Source of the DNA: Streptococcus sanguinis
GTDB lineage: Bacteria > Bacillota > Bacilli > Lactobacillales > Streptococcaceae
Direction of reading: 5' to 3'
NCBI RefSeq assembly: GCF_013343115.1
Contig: NZ_CP054570.1
Coordinates: forward strand, 1 to 64,000
DNA length: 64,000 nucleotides
The notes beneath the pieces are model-generated. The model was not told where the DNA came from. It made no database searches and saw only the letters and a program-made list of their open reading frames with translations. Position 1 is the stretch's first letter, and each line of letters begins with the position of its first letter. Below are positions 36,165 to 44,107 of this stretch, in pieces. The position numbers and the translations under genes were made by a program.

Positions 36165-37580
36165 TTATTTTGCTACTGGTAAAAGAACTGGATACAGATA
36201 GCAGAGCAAGGTAAAGCTTATCAGGGCGTAAAAGATACCGATGCGAATAGCTTGGATAGGTTTGTAGAAGCGAATCAGGGTCAGTAGGCACCAAACCAAG
36301 AGAACTAGGATAAACCATGCTGAAATCAAGCGCAGCGGTGTTGGTCCGTAAAGGTAGATGTAGATGCCAAATAATTTCCAGCCGGCTAGCAAGGCCAGCA
36401 GACCAGTAAAGATAAAGAGAATAGTAGCTGCGAATCGCGTCCCTTTCTGATCCCAGAGCGGTTTTTTGGCAATCAGATAGAAGACACCTAGGACTGCAAA
36501 GTTAAGGATAGACACCCGAACCAGCTGCCAGAAGCCAGCTACGGCAACAGTTGAAGCATTCTGCGGAGAAATAGCCTGAGCTACTGTTCCGGCGCTTAGG
36601 AGCTGACCGAGCTCACCCAGACCCGTTAGGAAGAAGAGAGCATAGGTCAGGCAAAGGCTGCCGATGATAATGTAGGCTGCGAAAGCGGGTGCTACTCGCA
36701 AAGGGTGGATACTTGCTTGGAATTTTTTGTAGCTAAGTTTAGTATCTTTTTTGCCTAACAGACTGCCGGCTAGGAGGCCGTACAAGTACAGACTGACAGG
36801 AACAGCCAGGCAGGCCTTGAAGAGAATCATGCCGCTATCAAGACTTGAAAAGAGGGAGTCAAGGAGATTTTCGATAACATCAGCAGTATTGCTGAAGAAG
36901 GAGGCAAAGCTGTCTGAAACCTGACTTAGCTGGGACCAGACAAAGTAGACCAAGATTCCTGCGACAAAGAAGCTGCTAACGATAATAGCGAGCTGTTGGG
37001 TTTTCTTCGAAGACATACTGTCAGAGCTGTCAGAAGAGTCCTGCTGCTTACCTTCTATAAAGACTAAAATGGCAGCAATGAAATTTTTAAAGGGCAGGAT
37101 GCAGAAGGCTTGAATGGCATCAAACCAGACCAGGATACCCAAACGCCCCTGGCTTAACCAGCCGGTGCGGGACAAAATATAGAAAGCAAATGAGATGTGG
37201 ATGGCTAGAAATTGGAAAAATTCTAGCTGACGATGAAGCCCCCAGAGACTTAAAGCCAGAGCTTGAGCTAGCGTCATGATCAGAAAGCTTCTAGCCTCTA
37301 ATCTGCTGTCAAGATTTTTTATCTGCAGTGATGGATAGGCCAATTTCCTGATTAAGGCTTCGCTTAATAATATAAGACCGATTGCAAAAGGGAAAAAGGA
37401 TGCAGTTTGATAATTAAAAAATACTGCAGAGTAAAAGTAGGTTAAAAGATAGAGGATTAGATAGCTGATTTTAAAGAATCGCAGTTGCTTGTCCTCTAGG
37501 CCAGTGAAGATGGTCTGTCTTTCCTCCTCTGTGGGCAGACAAGGCTGGACATTCATCTGTTCTTGTGCTGGATATTCCAT
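36165..37580 (-). CDS. DUF4153/DUF4173-like polytopic membrane protein
   Basis: 471 residues with about ten to twelve hydrophobic helices and one polar Ser/Asp-rich loop (QQDSSDSSDSMSSKK, near residues 179-193). No catalytic motif is recognised. It ends a three-gene operon with an XRE regulator (stop 2 bases upstream of its ATG) and a DUF2975 protein. Confidence 0.7.
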   Translation of the reverse strand: MEYPAQEQMNVQPCLPTEEERQTIFTGLEDKQLRFFKISYLILYLLTYFYSAVFFNYQTASFFPFAIGLILLSEALIRKLAYPSLQIKNLDSRLEARSFLIMTLAQALALSLWGLHRQLEFFQFLAIHISFAFYILSRTGWLSQGRLGILVWFDAIQAFCILPFKNFIAAILVFIEGKQQDSSDSSDSMSSKKTQQLAIIVSSFFVAGILVYFVWSQLSQVSDSFASFFSNTADVIENLLDSLFSSLDSGMILFKACLAVPVSLYLYGLLAGSLLGKKDTKLSYKKFQASIHPLRVAPAFAAYIIIGSLCLTYALFFLTGLGELGQLLSAGTVAQAISPQNASTVAVAGFWQLVRVSILNFAVLGVFYLIAKKPLWDQKGTRFAATILFIFTGLLALLAGWKLFGIYIYLYGPTPLRLISAWFILVLLVWCLLTLIRFYKPIQAIRIGIFYALISFTLLCYLYPVLLPVAK

Positions 37581-37582
37581 AA

Positions 37583-37798
37583 TTATTTCTCCTCCTCATC
37601 AGGGATATACTCCAAAATGTCGCCAGGCTGGCAGTCTAGTTCACGGCAGAGAGCGTTGAGTGTTGAAAAGCGGACAGCCTTGGCTCGATTATTTTTTAGG
37701 ATAGATAGATTGGCTGGTGTTAGGTCAATTAACTCTGCTAAACGGCCAGCGCTGATGCGCTTTTGCGCCATGACAAGGTCTAAATTTATCTGAATCAT
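37583..37798 (-). CDS. XRE/Cro-CI family transcriptional regulator
   Basis: 71 residues, single HTH domain: MAQKRISAGRLAELIDLTPANLSILKNNRAKAVRFSTLNALCRELDCQPGDILEY. This compact type usually pairs with DUF2975 membrane proteins, as here, and probably autoregulates through the palindromes upstream of the operon. Confidence 0.88.
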   Translation of the reverse strand: MIQINLDLVMAQKRISAGRLAELIDLTPANLSILKNNRAKAVRFSTLNALCRELDCQPGDILEYIPDEEEK

Positions 37799-37806
37799 AA
37801 GACCTC

Positions 37807-38283
37807 CTAAATAGTGTAGTCCACTTGATCCTGTAGCTCAATGGCCTTGCCAAAGGCATTGCGGATGACACGGATAATCAGGGTCAATATACTGCAAGAA
37901 ACAGTGATTAAGAGCATGGGCAAGTAGGCTGTCAGTCCCATAAAGAGGGAGATAAGAGCGACAGTGCCCACTTCCCAGCCAAGGTAGCGCATGTACTGAA
38001 CATTTTGTGTGATAAAAACCTGATTTTTACCAATACGGCTAAGGAGCCGATAGAGATGGACAATGCAGGCTAGAGCTAGGCAGCCGAGGACATAGCCGAG
38101 CAGCAGCAAAATCCAAAAGCGTGTCTCTCCTTGAAAGAAAGGAGAGGGAAATTCGATAACTAGGTTGACGACCCAAGGTCCAAGAGCAATCAGGATAATG
38201 GAAGCAATAAATAAAAGGCTGATACTGATTTTTGTAAGAGTAATGCTCATATCTTCAGCAGTCTTTTTCATTTTGTCTGTCAT
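37807..38283 (-). CDS. DUF2975 family membrane protein
   Basis: 158 residues, four membrane helices. ATG 38283 is preceded by GGAGG at seven bases; a longer frame from 38307 lacks that. First gene of the operon with the XRE regulator 8 bp downstream. DUF2975/XRE pairs are common in Firmicutes but poorly understood. Confidence 0.8.
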   Translation of the reverse strand: MTDKMKKTAEDMSITLTKISISLLFIASIILIALGPWVVNLVIEFPSPFFQGETRFWILLLLGYVLGCLALACIVHLYRLLSRIGKNQVFITQNVQYMRYLGWEVGTVALISLFMGLTAYLPMLLITVSCSILTLIIRVIRNAFGKAIELQDQVDYTI

Positions 38284-38316
38284 AATTTCCTCCGACCAAC
38301 GTTTCATTTCTTAGTA

Positions 38317-38359
38317 ACTATAACACGACTCTTATCGATAATCAATAAAAAATTATCGA
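38317..38359 (-). promoter_or_regulatory. Promoter and operator candidate of the DUF2975-XRE operon
   Basis: On the minus strand: -35 TTGATT (38345-38340), 17 bp, -10 TATAGT (38322-38317). TTATCGATAA (38332-38341) fills the spacer and a second half-site TTATCGA lies at 38353-38359. Likely binding sites for the XRE protein. Confidence 0.6.
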
Positions 38360-38481
38360 AAAAAGATAAAATCAGTCTTAAGGACTAGATGAAAGTTTCT
38401 AAAAAGTTCTTATTGTATAGAGATGGATTTCTTGTCAGGAGATGAACAGAGTGGAATGGGATGAATATTTCGCCTGATTTT

Positions 38482-38490
38482 TGGTATAAT
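38482..38490 (+). promoter_or_regulatory. tatD promoter (extended -10)
   Basis: TGG followed by TATAAT at 38485-38490, 30 bp before ATG 38520. Confidence 0.6.
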
Positions 38491-38519
38491 AAAGGACAGG
38501 AAATACAAGGAAGTAAAAC

Positions 38520-39290
38520 ATGAAGATTTTTGATACACACACGCATTTAAATGTGGAAGAATTTGCTGGTCGAGAGGCAGAGGAGCTCCAGCTGGCTGCA
38601 GAAATGGGCGTCAGTAAAATAAATATTGTCGGTTTTGACCGACCAACCATTGAGCGCGCCTTGGAGTTGGCTGACAGCTATGATCAGCTTTATGCTACGA
38701 TCGGTTGGCATCCGACTGAGGCTGGGACTTATGATGAGGCGGTGGAAGCCTATCTGCTGGGCAAGCTTCGTCACCCCAAGGTGCTGGCTCTGGGTGAGAT
38801 TGGGCTAGACTATCACTGGATGACTGCGCCCAAGGATGTTCAGGAGCGGGTGTTCCGACGCCAAATCCAGCTCTCTAAAGAGCTGAACCTGCCCTTTGTC
38901 GTTCACACACGTGACGCATTAGAGGATACCTATGAGATTATCAAGAGTGAGGGTGTCGGCCCTCGAGGCGGTATTATGCACTCTTATTCTGGCTCTTTGG
39001 AAATGGCAGAGCGCTTTATCGAGCTAGGAATGATGATTTCCTTTTCTGGAGTCGTCACCTTTAAAAAAGCGACAGACATTCAGGAGGCTGCGCTGAACCT
39101 GCCCTTGGACAAAATTCTCGTTGAGACTGATGCACCTTACCTAGCGCCTGTTCCCAAGCGTGGCCGAGAAAACAAAACAGCCTATACTCGCTATGTGGTA
39201 GAGAAAATTGCTGAACTGCGTGGTCTGACTGTCGAAGAAGTAGCACAAGCGACCTATGATAATGCAAAGAAGGTGTTTGGGCTTGACTGA
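38520..39290 (+). CDS. tatD: TatD family metal-dependent DNase
   Basis: 256 residues, TIM-barrel hydrolase. Metal ligands are visible: DTHTHLN, GEIGLDYHW, VVHTRDA, MHSYSGS and ETDAPYLAP. Overlaps rnmV by 8 bases; the tatD-rnmV-ksgA order is standard in Firmicutes. Confidence 0.93.
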   Translation: MKIFDTHTHLNVEEFAGREAEELQLAAEMGVSKINIVGFDRPTIERALELADSYDQLYATIGWHPTEAGTYDEAVEAYLLGKLRHPKVLALGEIGLDYHWMTAPKDVQERVFRRQIQLSKELNLPFVVHTRDALEDTYEIIKSEGVGPRGGIMHSYSGSLEMAERFIELGMMISFSGVVTFKKATDIQEAALNLPLDKILVETDAPYLAPVPKRGRENKTAYTRYVVEKIAELRGLTVEEVAQATYDNAKKVFGLD

Positions 39291-39852
39291 GAAGATAAAA
39301 ATCCCTCAGGTAATCGTCGTTGAGGGCAAGGATGACACAGCCAATCTGCAGCGATTTTACCAAGTTGATACTTACGAGACGCGAGGGTCTGCGATCAATG
39401 AAGAAGACCTAGAGCGGATTGAGAAACTGCACCAGCTGCGTGGGGTTATTGTCTTTACCGATCCAGACTACAACGGTGAGCGTATCCGTCGAATGATTAT
39501 GGAGACAGTGCCAACTGCTCAGCATGCCTTTCTCCGTCGAGATGAGGCGGCTCCCAAGTCTAAGAACAAAGGTAAATCGCTTGGAGTAGAGCATGCATCA
39601 TTTGAGGATTTACAGCAGGCGTTAGCTGGGCTGGTCGGATATTTTGATGATGAGGATAATTTTGATATCACCAAAAGCGATCTTGTGCGACTAGGTCTGC
39701 TTATGGGAAGCGACAGCCGTCAGCGTCGAGAGTATCTGGGTGAGCAGCTCCGTATCGGCTATTCTAACGGCAAGCAGCTGCTTAAACGCTTGGAATTGTT
39801 TGGGGTGACTTTGGCGGAAGTGGAAGAAGCCATGCTTAAGTATTCAGACTAA
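39283..39852 (+). CDS. rnmV: Ribonuclease M5
   Basis: Matures 5S rRNA by double-strand cleavage. 189 residues with a TOPRIM domain: VVEGKDDT (catalytic Glu) and VFTDPDYNGERIR (DxD). The best start is TTG 39283 (MTEKIKIPQV..) with AAGGTG upstream, inside the tatD end; a frame extension to 39256 has no ribosome site. Normally ksgA follows directly, but here a retron island intervenes. Confidence 0.92.
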   Translation: MTEKIKIPQVIVVEGKDDTANLQRFYQVDTYETRGSAINEEDLERIEKLHQLRGVIVFTDPDYNGERIRRMIMETVPTAQHAFLRRDEAAPKSKNKGKSLGVEHASFEDLQQALAGLVGYFDDEDNFDITKSDLVRLGLLMGSDSRQRREYLGEQLRIGYSNGKQLLKRLELFGVTLAEVEEAMLKYSD

Positions 39853-39863
39853 CGGAGTCAAAA

Positions 39864-40055
39864 ATGAAAAAAGTAATTATTACGGGTGGCAATAGTGGGA
39901 TTGGATATCAGGCTGCTAAACAGTTAGCTGAAAAGGGCTGGTCAGTGACCCTATTTTGCCGGCGGAAAGAAGCAGCTGAGCAAGCCTGTGAGAAAACATG
40001 CGTTAGAGTTATGTTTTTGTCGATATTGAGATTGCACAACGTACTAATGATATAA
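39864..40055 (+). pseudogene. Short-chain dehydrogenase, truncated
   Basis: The first 44 residues (MKKVIITGGNSGIGYQAAKQ.., SVTLFCRRKEAAEQACEK) are a normal SDR nucleotide-binding start with TGGNSGIG. Similarity then stops near 39995 and the frame runs into unrelated sequence, ending at 40055. The Tyr-x3-Lys catalytic part is missing and is not found beyond the retron, so the retron replaced it. Confidence 0.85.
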
Positions 40056-40088
40056 TTATTGGTAAACGCAAAGCTTTTATGGTAATAT
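40047..40088 (+). promoter_or_regulatory. Retron promoter candidates
   Basis: TGATATAAT (TATAAT 40051-40056, extended -10). Alternatively TTGGTA (40059-40064), 18 bp, TAATAT (40083-40088) preceded by TGG, which would start transcription at about 40095, right at the a1 repeat. Confidence 0.5.
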
Positions 40089-40090
40089 AT

Positions 40091-40242
40091 AGAGGCGTAT
40101 GATTAGATTTTTGACTTGTGTGTTCGCAAGTATTAACAACAATGTTATAGGAATGTTTGGCTTCACCTGGTGTTAATAGCTTCAGGATACATTAGAATTT
40201 CTACTGACAATCTTGTTCGCGTAAGAGTTATCATACGCTTTT
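40091..40242 (+). ncRNA. Retron msr-msd RNA candidate
   Basis: AGAGGCGTATGAT (40091-40103) pairs with ATCATACGCTTTT (40230-40242): 13 pairs, three of them G-U, in the position of the retron a1/a2 repeats. TTAG follows a1; its G (40106) is the candidate branching guanosine. Next comes a clean stem-loop ACTTGTG-TGTT-CGCAAGT (40114-40131), typical of msr. The remaining 95 nt can fold through TATTAACA / TGTTAATA (starts 40131 and about 40171), AATGT / ACATT, and a hairpin TCTTGT-TCGC-GTAAGA near 40211; the exact msd limits cannot be set by eye. The a2 arm runs into seven T ahead of the RT gene, so some transcripts may end there. Confidence 0.7.
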
Positions 40243-40255
40243 TTTATGAGGAAAA

Positions 40256-42313
40256 ATGATGACTAAATTTAATCAACTACAGACAAAAGATGATTTTGCT
40301 AAGCTACTTGGTTTGAAAAGTGCTAAATACATCAATTATTTATTGTACAATATACAAACTGATAATTTATATAACTCTTTCACTATCCCTAAAAAGAATG
40401 GTGGAGAAAGAGTTATACATGCCCCCAAAAAAGGGTTGAAGTTCCTTCAGAAAAAATTGTCTAATGTTTTGTGGGAATGTTACCTTGAAAGCATAGAATC
40501 TAAATCTAAGGATAAGAACTTTAAAACACCTGTTCTGTCTCACGCATTTGAAAAGGGGAAAAGCATTATTACCAACTCTCAGATGCATCGAAACAAGAAA
40601 TACATTCTGAACATTGACTTGAAAAACTTTTTTGATTCTTTTAATTTTGGAAGAGTAAGAGGCTTCTTTATAAAAGACAGGGATTTTGCTGTTTCACCCG
40701 AAATTGCTACAGTAATTGCTCAAATTGCATGTTACCAAGGTAAGTTACCACAAGGGGCCCCTTCTTCTCCCATCATCACAAATTTAATTACTAGAATTTT
40801 AGATTATCGGATTGTCAAAATTGCTAAAAAATATCGTTTTACATATTCTAGATATGCCGATGATATGACTTTTTCAACAAATCGTGAATTAAACTCTAAT
40901 AAATTGAGGGCAAGCAAAGAGTTAGATAACTTTTTAACTGAATTAGAGAAGGTAATCATCTCATCTGGTTTTGAAATCAATCCTAAAAAAACACGATTGA
41001 GTAATAACATGCAGCGCCAAGAAGTTACTGGGCTAGTTGTAAACAAGAAGATAAATGTAAAAAGAGAGTACATAAAAAATACTCGTGCAATGGCTTTTCA
41101 ATTATACAAAGATGGTGCTTTTGAAATAGATAAAAAACCAGGAACGCTGAATCAATTAACGGGACGCTTTGCTTTTATTTTTCAAATAGATCAATACAAC
41201 AACTACTTACTTTATAAAAAGTCCCTGATTCAAAATAATCTGGATGCACAGAAATATTTATTAGGCAGAAACTCATCAAAAAAATCTGAATCGAAATATT
41301 ATTGGAAATATATCTTTTATAATAAAGATTTACGAAAAGAATTATTCGATAATAAAAAACATAATACATATAATTTACCAACAGAGTTCTACAGTATAGG
41401 TAAGGAACAAAAGAAAACGTACATGTCTCTATTTAATTCTAGAGAAAAAGAGTACAAGAAATTTCTATTTTATAAATATTTTTTCGGAAATGACAAACCG
41501 ATAATTGTAACAGAGGGGAAGACCGATCCACGATATATTAAAGCAGCTTTAAAAAACCTTTATCAAAAGTATCCAGAACTTGTTGAAAAAGATGGAAATG
41601 ATTTTATATTTAAAATTGAATTTCTGAATCATACTAATACGATAGAATATCTTTTTAATATTCCAGAAGGGGGAGAAGGTTTTAAATTTTGGTATAATTA
41701 TTTTTCTGATAAATTTTACTATAATGAGAAAAAAGAGAAAAAATTTTTTGCACTAAATTCAGAAGAAAGAATTTTATACACAAACTATATTACTTATTTC
41801 AAACAATTAACCAATAGTATTCCCAAATATCCAACAATATTTTTATTTGATAATGAACCGAATAATAGAAATGGCAATGATAAATCGCCCTTATTTTTAT
41901 TTGCGAGTCATGCAAAAGACTTGATGAATCCTCAGAATGAAGAATCGGAGGGTTCAAAGAATAAAAAATTAGAAGATAAGATTTCAGACAATTTAGAAAA
42001 AGTTAGAAGAGAAAAACCTTGGCGAATTAATAAAAAGGATAGCCTATATATAATGGCAACTCCTCTAATACCTAATAAGAATGACGGTAACTCGTCTGAT
42101 ATTGAAGATTTATTATTTTCGTCGTCTCGAAATTCGCCACCTATTTTAAAAGGAAAGGAATTTCATAAAGATGGTGGAGCAAATTATTATGGAAAAGAAA
42201 TTCTTTCAAAGCATGTTCTGAAAAATTATAAAGAATTCGATTTTACTGAGTTTATCCCTTTGCTAGATGGCATAAGAAATAATATTTTAGATTATCAGAA
42301 TATTAATGATTAA
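40256..42313 (+). CDS. Retron reverse transcriptase fused to a C-terminal TOPRIM domain (Ec67/Eco2-like)
   Basis: 685 residues. RT part (about 1-315): substrate-binding IPKKNGGERVIHAPKKGLK, NSQMH at 107-111 in the retron NAxxH position, catalytic Asp in NIDLKNFFDSF (D121), LPQGAPSSP (164-172), YADD (200-203) and VTG (257-259). The C-terminal part has a TOPRIM start PIIVTEGKTD (Glu420) and an acidic pair IFLFDNEP (D532, E534), then DIEDLLF near 615. RT-TOPRIM fusion is the plan of E. coli retron Ec67, an anti-phage abortive-infection system whose effector is the TOPRIM domain. Start: GAGG at 40248 favours the second ATG (40259). Strongly AT-rich compared with its neighbours, and inserted between rnmV and ksgA. 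Confidence 0.88.
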   Translation: MMTKFNQLQTKDDFAKLLGLKSAKYINYLLYNIQTDNLYNSFTIPKKNGGERVIHAPKKGLKFLQKKLSNVLWECYLESIESKSKDKNFKTPVLSHAFEKGKSIITNSQMHRNKKYILNIDLKNFFDSFNFGRVRGFFIKDRDFAVSPEIATVIAQIACYQGKLPQGAPSSPIITNLITRILDYRIVKIAKKYRFTYSRYADDMTFSTNRELNSNKLRASKELDNFLTELEKVIISSGFEINPKKTRLSNNMQRQEVTGLVVNKKINVKREYIKNTRAMAFQLYKDGAFEIDKKPGTLNQLTGRFAFIFQIDQYNNYLLYKKSLIQNNLDAQKYLLGRNSSKKSESKYYWKYIFYNKDLRKELFDNKKHNTYNLPTEFYSIGKEQKKTYMSLFNSREKEYKKFLFYKYFFGNDKPIIVTEGKTDPRYIKAALKNLYQKYPELVEKDGNDFIFKIEFLNHTNTIEYLFNIPEGGEGFKFWYNYFSDKFYYNEKKEKKFFALNSEERILYTNYITYFKQLTNSIPKYPTIFLFDNEPNNRNGNDKSPLFLFASHAKDLMNPQNEESEGSKNKKLEDKISDNLEKVRREKPWRINKKDSLYIMATPLIPNKNDGNSSDIEDLLFSSSRNSPPILKGKEFHKDGGANYYGKEILSKHVLKNYKEFDFTEFIPLLDGIRNNILDYQNIND

Positions 42314-42331
42314 TCCTGTTATATAGTTTGT

Positions 42332-42380
42332 AGAATCAAAAATATTGATTCTGGTATAGGAAAAATAGTATAAAATACTA
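42332..42380. repeat. Two perfect hairpins after the retron
   Basis: AGAATCAA-AAATA-TTGATTCT (42332-42352) and TAGTAT-AAA-ATACTA (42366-42380). Neither has a good T-run on the plus strand, so they may stabilise the 3' end of the RT transcript or mark the island edge. Confidence 0.5.
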
Positions 42381-42478
42381 GAAAAAAACAGAATATTTAA
42401 GTAAAATTGTTTATTTAACAAATATATATAGAAAATATTTTGCATTTCTATAGGGATATACAGAATTGGAGACGATAC

Positions 42479-43351
42479 ATGCGTATTGCAGATCATAGTG
42501 TAACCCGTGCCATTCTGGAGCGTCACGGTTTCACTTTTAAAAAATCGTTCGGTCAGAATTTCCTGACGGATACCAACATCCTCCAGAAGATTGTGGATAC
42601 TGCTGAGATTGACAAAAAGGTCAATGTCATCGAAATTGGTCCTGGTATTGGGGCATTGACAGAATTTTTGGCGGAAAGTGCTGCAGAAGTCATGGCCTTT
42701 GAGATTGATGATCGGCTGGTACCGATTTTAGCGGATACCCTGCGCGATTTTGACAATGTGACAGTGGTTAATCAGGATATTCTCAAGGTTGATCTGGCTC
42801 AGTACATAGCAGAGTTTAAAAATCCAGACCTGCCTATCAAGGTAGTGGCGAACTTGCCCTACTACATCACGACGCCGATTCTCATGCATTTGATTGAGAG
42901 CGGAATTCCTTTTAGTGAGTTTGTCGTTATGATGCAAAAAGAAGTAGCAGATCGGATTTCAGCTCAGCCTAATACCAAGGCCTACGGCAGTTTGTCGATT
43001 GCGGTGCAGTATTATATGACGGCCAAGGTTGCCTTTATCGTGCCGCGGACAGTCTTTGTACCAGCGCCTAATGTGGATTCGGCGATTCTCAAGATGGTGC
43101 GCAGAGACCAGCCAGCTGTTGAGGTACAGGACGAGAAATTCTTTTTCAAGGTCTCCAAGGCCAGCTTTGTCCACCGTCGGAAGACTCTCTGGAATAACCT
43201 GACCAGTTGTTTCGGGAAGTCTGAGGAGACTAAAGGCAAATTGACAGCGGCTCTAGAACGAGCGGAGTTATCTCCAAGTGTTCGGGGAGAAGCTCTGAGT
43301 TTAGAGGAATTTGCGCGCTTGGCAGACGCTCTGAAGTCTGAAGGATTATAA
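42479..43351 (+). CDS. ksgA: 16S rRNA (adenine1518/1519-N6)-dimethyltransferase
   Basis: Dimethylates two adenines in helix 45 of 16S rRNA during late 30S assembly. 290 residues; [13 protein letters not shown] loop [10 protein letters not shown], catalytic [13 protein letters not shown] 42479 has GGAG seven bases upstream; an extension to 42440 has none. Upstream 165 bp are AT-rich retron-flank DNA. Confidence 0.95.
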   Translation: MRIADHSVTRAILERHGFTFKKSFGQNFLTDTNILQKIVDTAEIDKKVNVIEIGPGIGALTEFLAESAAEVMAFEIDDRLVPILADTLRDFDNVTVVNQDILKVDLAQYIAEFKNPDLPIKVVANLPYYITTPILMHLIESGIPFSEFVVMMQKEVADRISAQPNTKAYGSLSIAVQYYMTAKVAFIVPRTVFVPAPNVDSAILKMVRRDQPAVEVQDEKFFFKVSKASFVHRRKTLWNNLTSCFGKSEETKGKLTAALERAELSPSVRGEALSLEEFARLADALKSEGL

Positions 43352-43407
43352 AACAATAGAAGATCCGCTCTATATAGCTGGTCTTCTATTTTGCTAATGA
43401 GGTACAT

Positions 43408-43815
43408 ATGAAAGTGAAATGTCTGTCTTTGTTTTCTGCCTTGCTCTGGTTTTCGCAATCTTTGCTCCATTTCCTTCTACTGCTAGGACTTCCGCTGGGA
43501 CGTTTGGTATTTGGCGGTACTTATATAGTATTTCCTTTGTGGCTGCGTCCTGTCAACTTCCTGCTTTTCTTGATGTGGGGTTTCTTTGGTTTCAGTTATC
43601 TATCTTTTGGCGGTTGGCTAAGAAGTAGTTTAAAGTCATCTGTTCTGAGAAAGTTCATCTTAAGCGGAACTGTTTTTCTCTTTTTGGCTACTGTTTTCAA
43701 TTTCTTTGTGACCGCGAGTCTATTAGAGAAGTATTTAACAGGGGGACTGACCTTTCTGGCTTTTCTCAGCAGTGTAATTCTGCTTCATAATAACAAAAAA
43801 TCCTATCAATCATGA
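43408..43815 (+). CDS. Small membrane protein, unknown
   Basis: 135 residues with four hydrophobic helices and little else: CLSLFSALLWFSQSLLHFLLLL, LLFLMWGFFGFSYL, LSGTVFLFLATVFNFFVTA, LTFLAFLSSVILL. No family recognised. 56 bp after ksgA; its stop lies inside the terminator hairpin. Confidence 0.6.
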   Translation: MKVKCLSLFSALLWFSQSLLHFLLLLGLPLGRLVFGGTYIVFPLWLRPVNFLLFLMWGFFGFSYLSFGGWLRSSLKSSVLRKFILSGTVFLFLATVFNFFVTASLLEKYLTGGLTFLAFLSSVILLHNNKKSYQS

Positions 43816-43828
43816 TAGGATTGCTTTT
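43799..43828. terminator. Bidirectional terminator (tRNA-Leu and ksgA operon)
   Basis: AATCCTATCA / TGATAGGATT with A-run on the left and T-run on the right; it serves the tRNA on the minus strand and the membrane-protein gene on the plus strand. Confidence 0.8.
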
Positions 43829-43830
43829 TA

Positions 43831-43913
43831 TGCGGAGGAAGGGATTTGAACCCTCACACCCGTACGGGCACATGCGCCTGAAGCATGCGTGTCTGCCGTT
43901 CCACCACCTCCGC
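43831..43913 (-). tRNA. tRNA-Leu (anticodon CAG)
   Basis: 83 nt. Acceptor GCGGAGG pairs with CCTCCGC, discriminator A; D-arm GTGGAACGGCAGACAC; anticodon stem CATGC / GCATG with loop TTCAGGC, anticodon CAG reading CUG; a long variable arm (GTGCCCGTACGGGTGT) of class II type; T-arm AGGGTTCAAATCCCT. CCA is not encoded. Confidence 0.93.
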
Positions 43914-44107
43914 TTGAGATTCTATTATAACTTATTTTTGTGAAAATGCCAATAGAGAATATCAGTTTTTTTCACTGTAAGAAAAAAGCAGAAAAATTTC
44001 TATTTTTTCTTTACTAAAATAGTTCTATGATATTGCCATTATAGCAAGTATTTGTTACAATTAGATTAATTACTTATTTAGGTAACAAAATAAAAAAGGA
44101 GAATGTT

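Noticed and set aside
40012..40050. A stretch starting GTTAGAG and ending CACAAC looks a little like a type II-A CRISPR repeat
   Set aside because: Only one copy is present, no spacers or cas genes are near, and the centre does not match known streptococcal repeats.
40256..42313. RT gene as a group II intron maturase, DGR or Abi-type RT
   Set aside because: No intron ribozyme domains, no maturase domain X, no template/variable repeat pair. The VTG and NxxxH positions, upstream a1/a2 RNA and TOPRIM fusion fit a retron better.
39864..43913. Integrated prophage or ICE using the tRNA-Leu gene
   Set aside because: No integrase, no attachment-site duplication of the tRNA 3' end and no phage structural genes; the retron lies upstream of ksgA, away from the tRNA.
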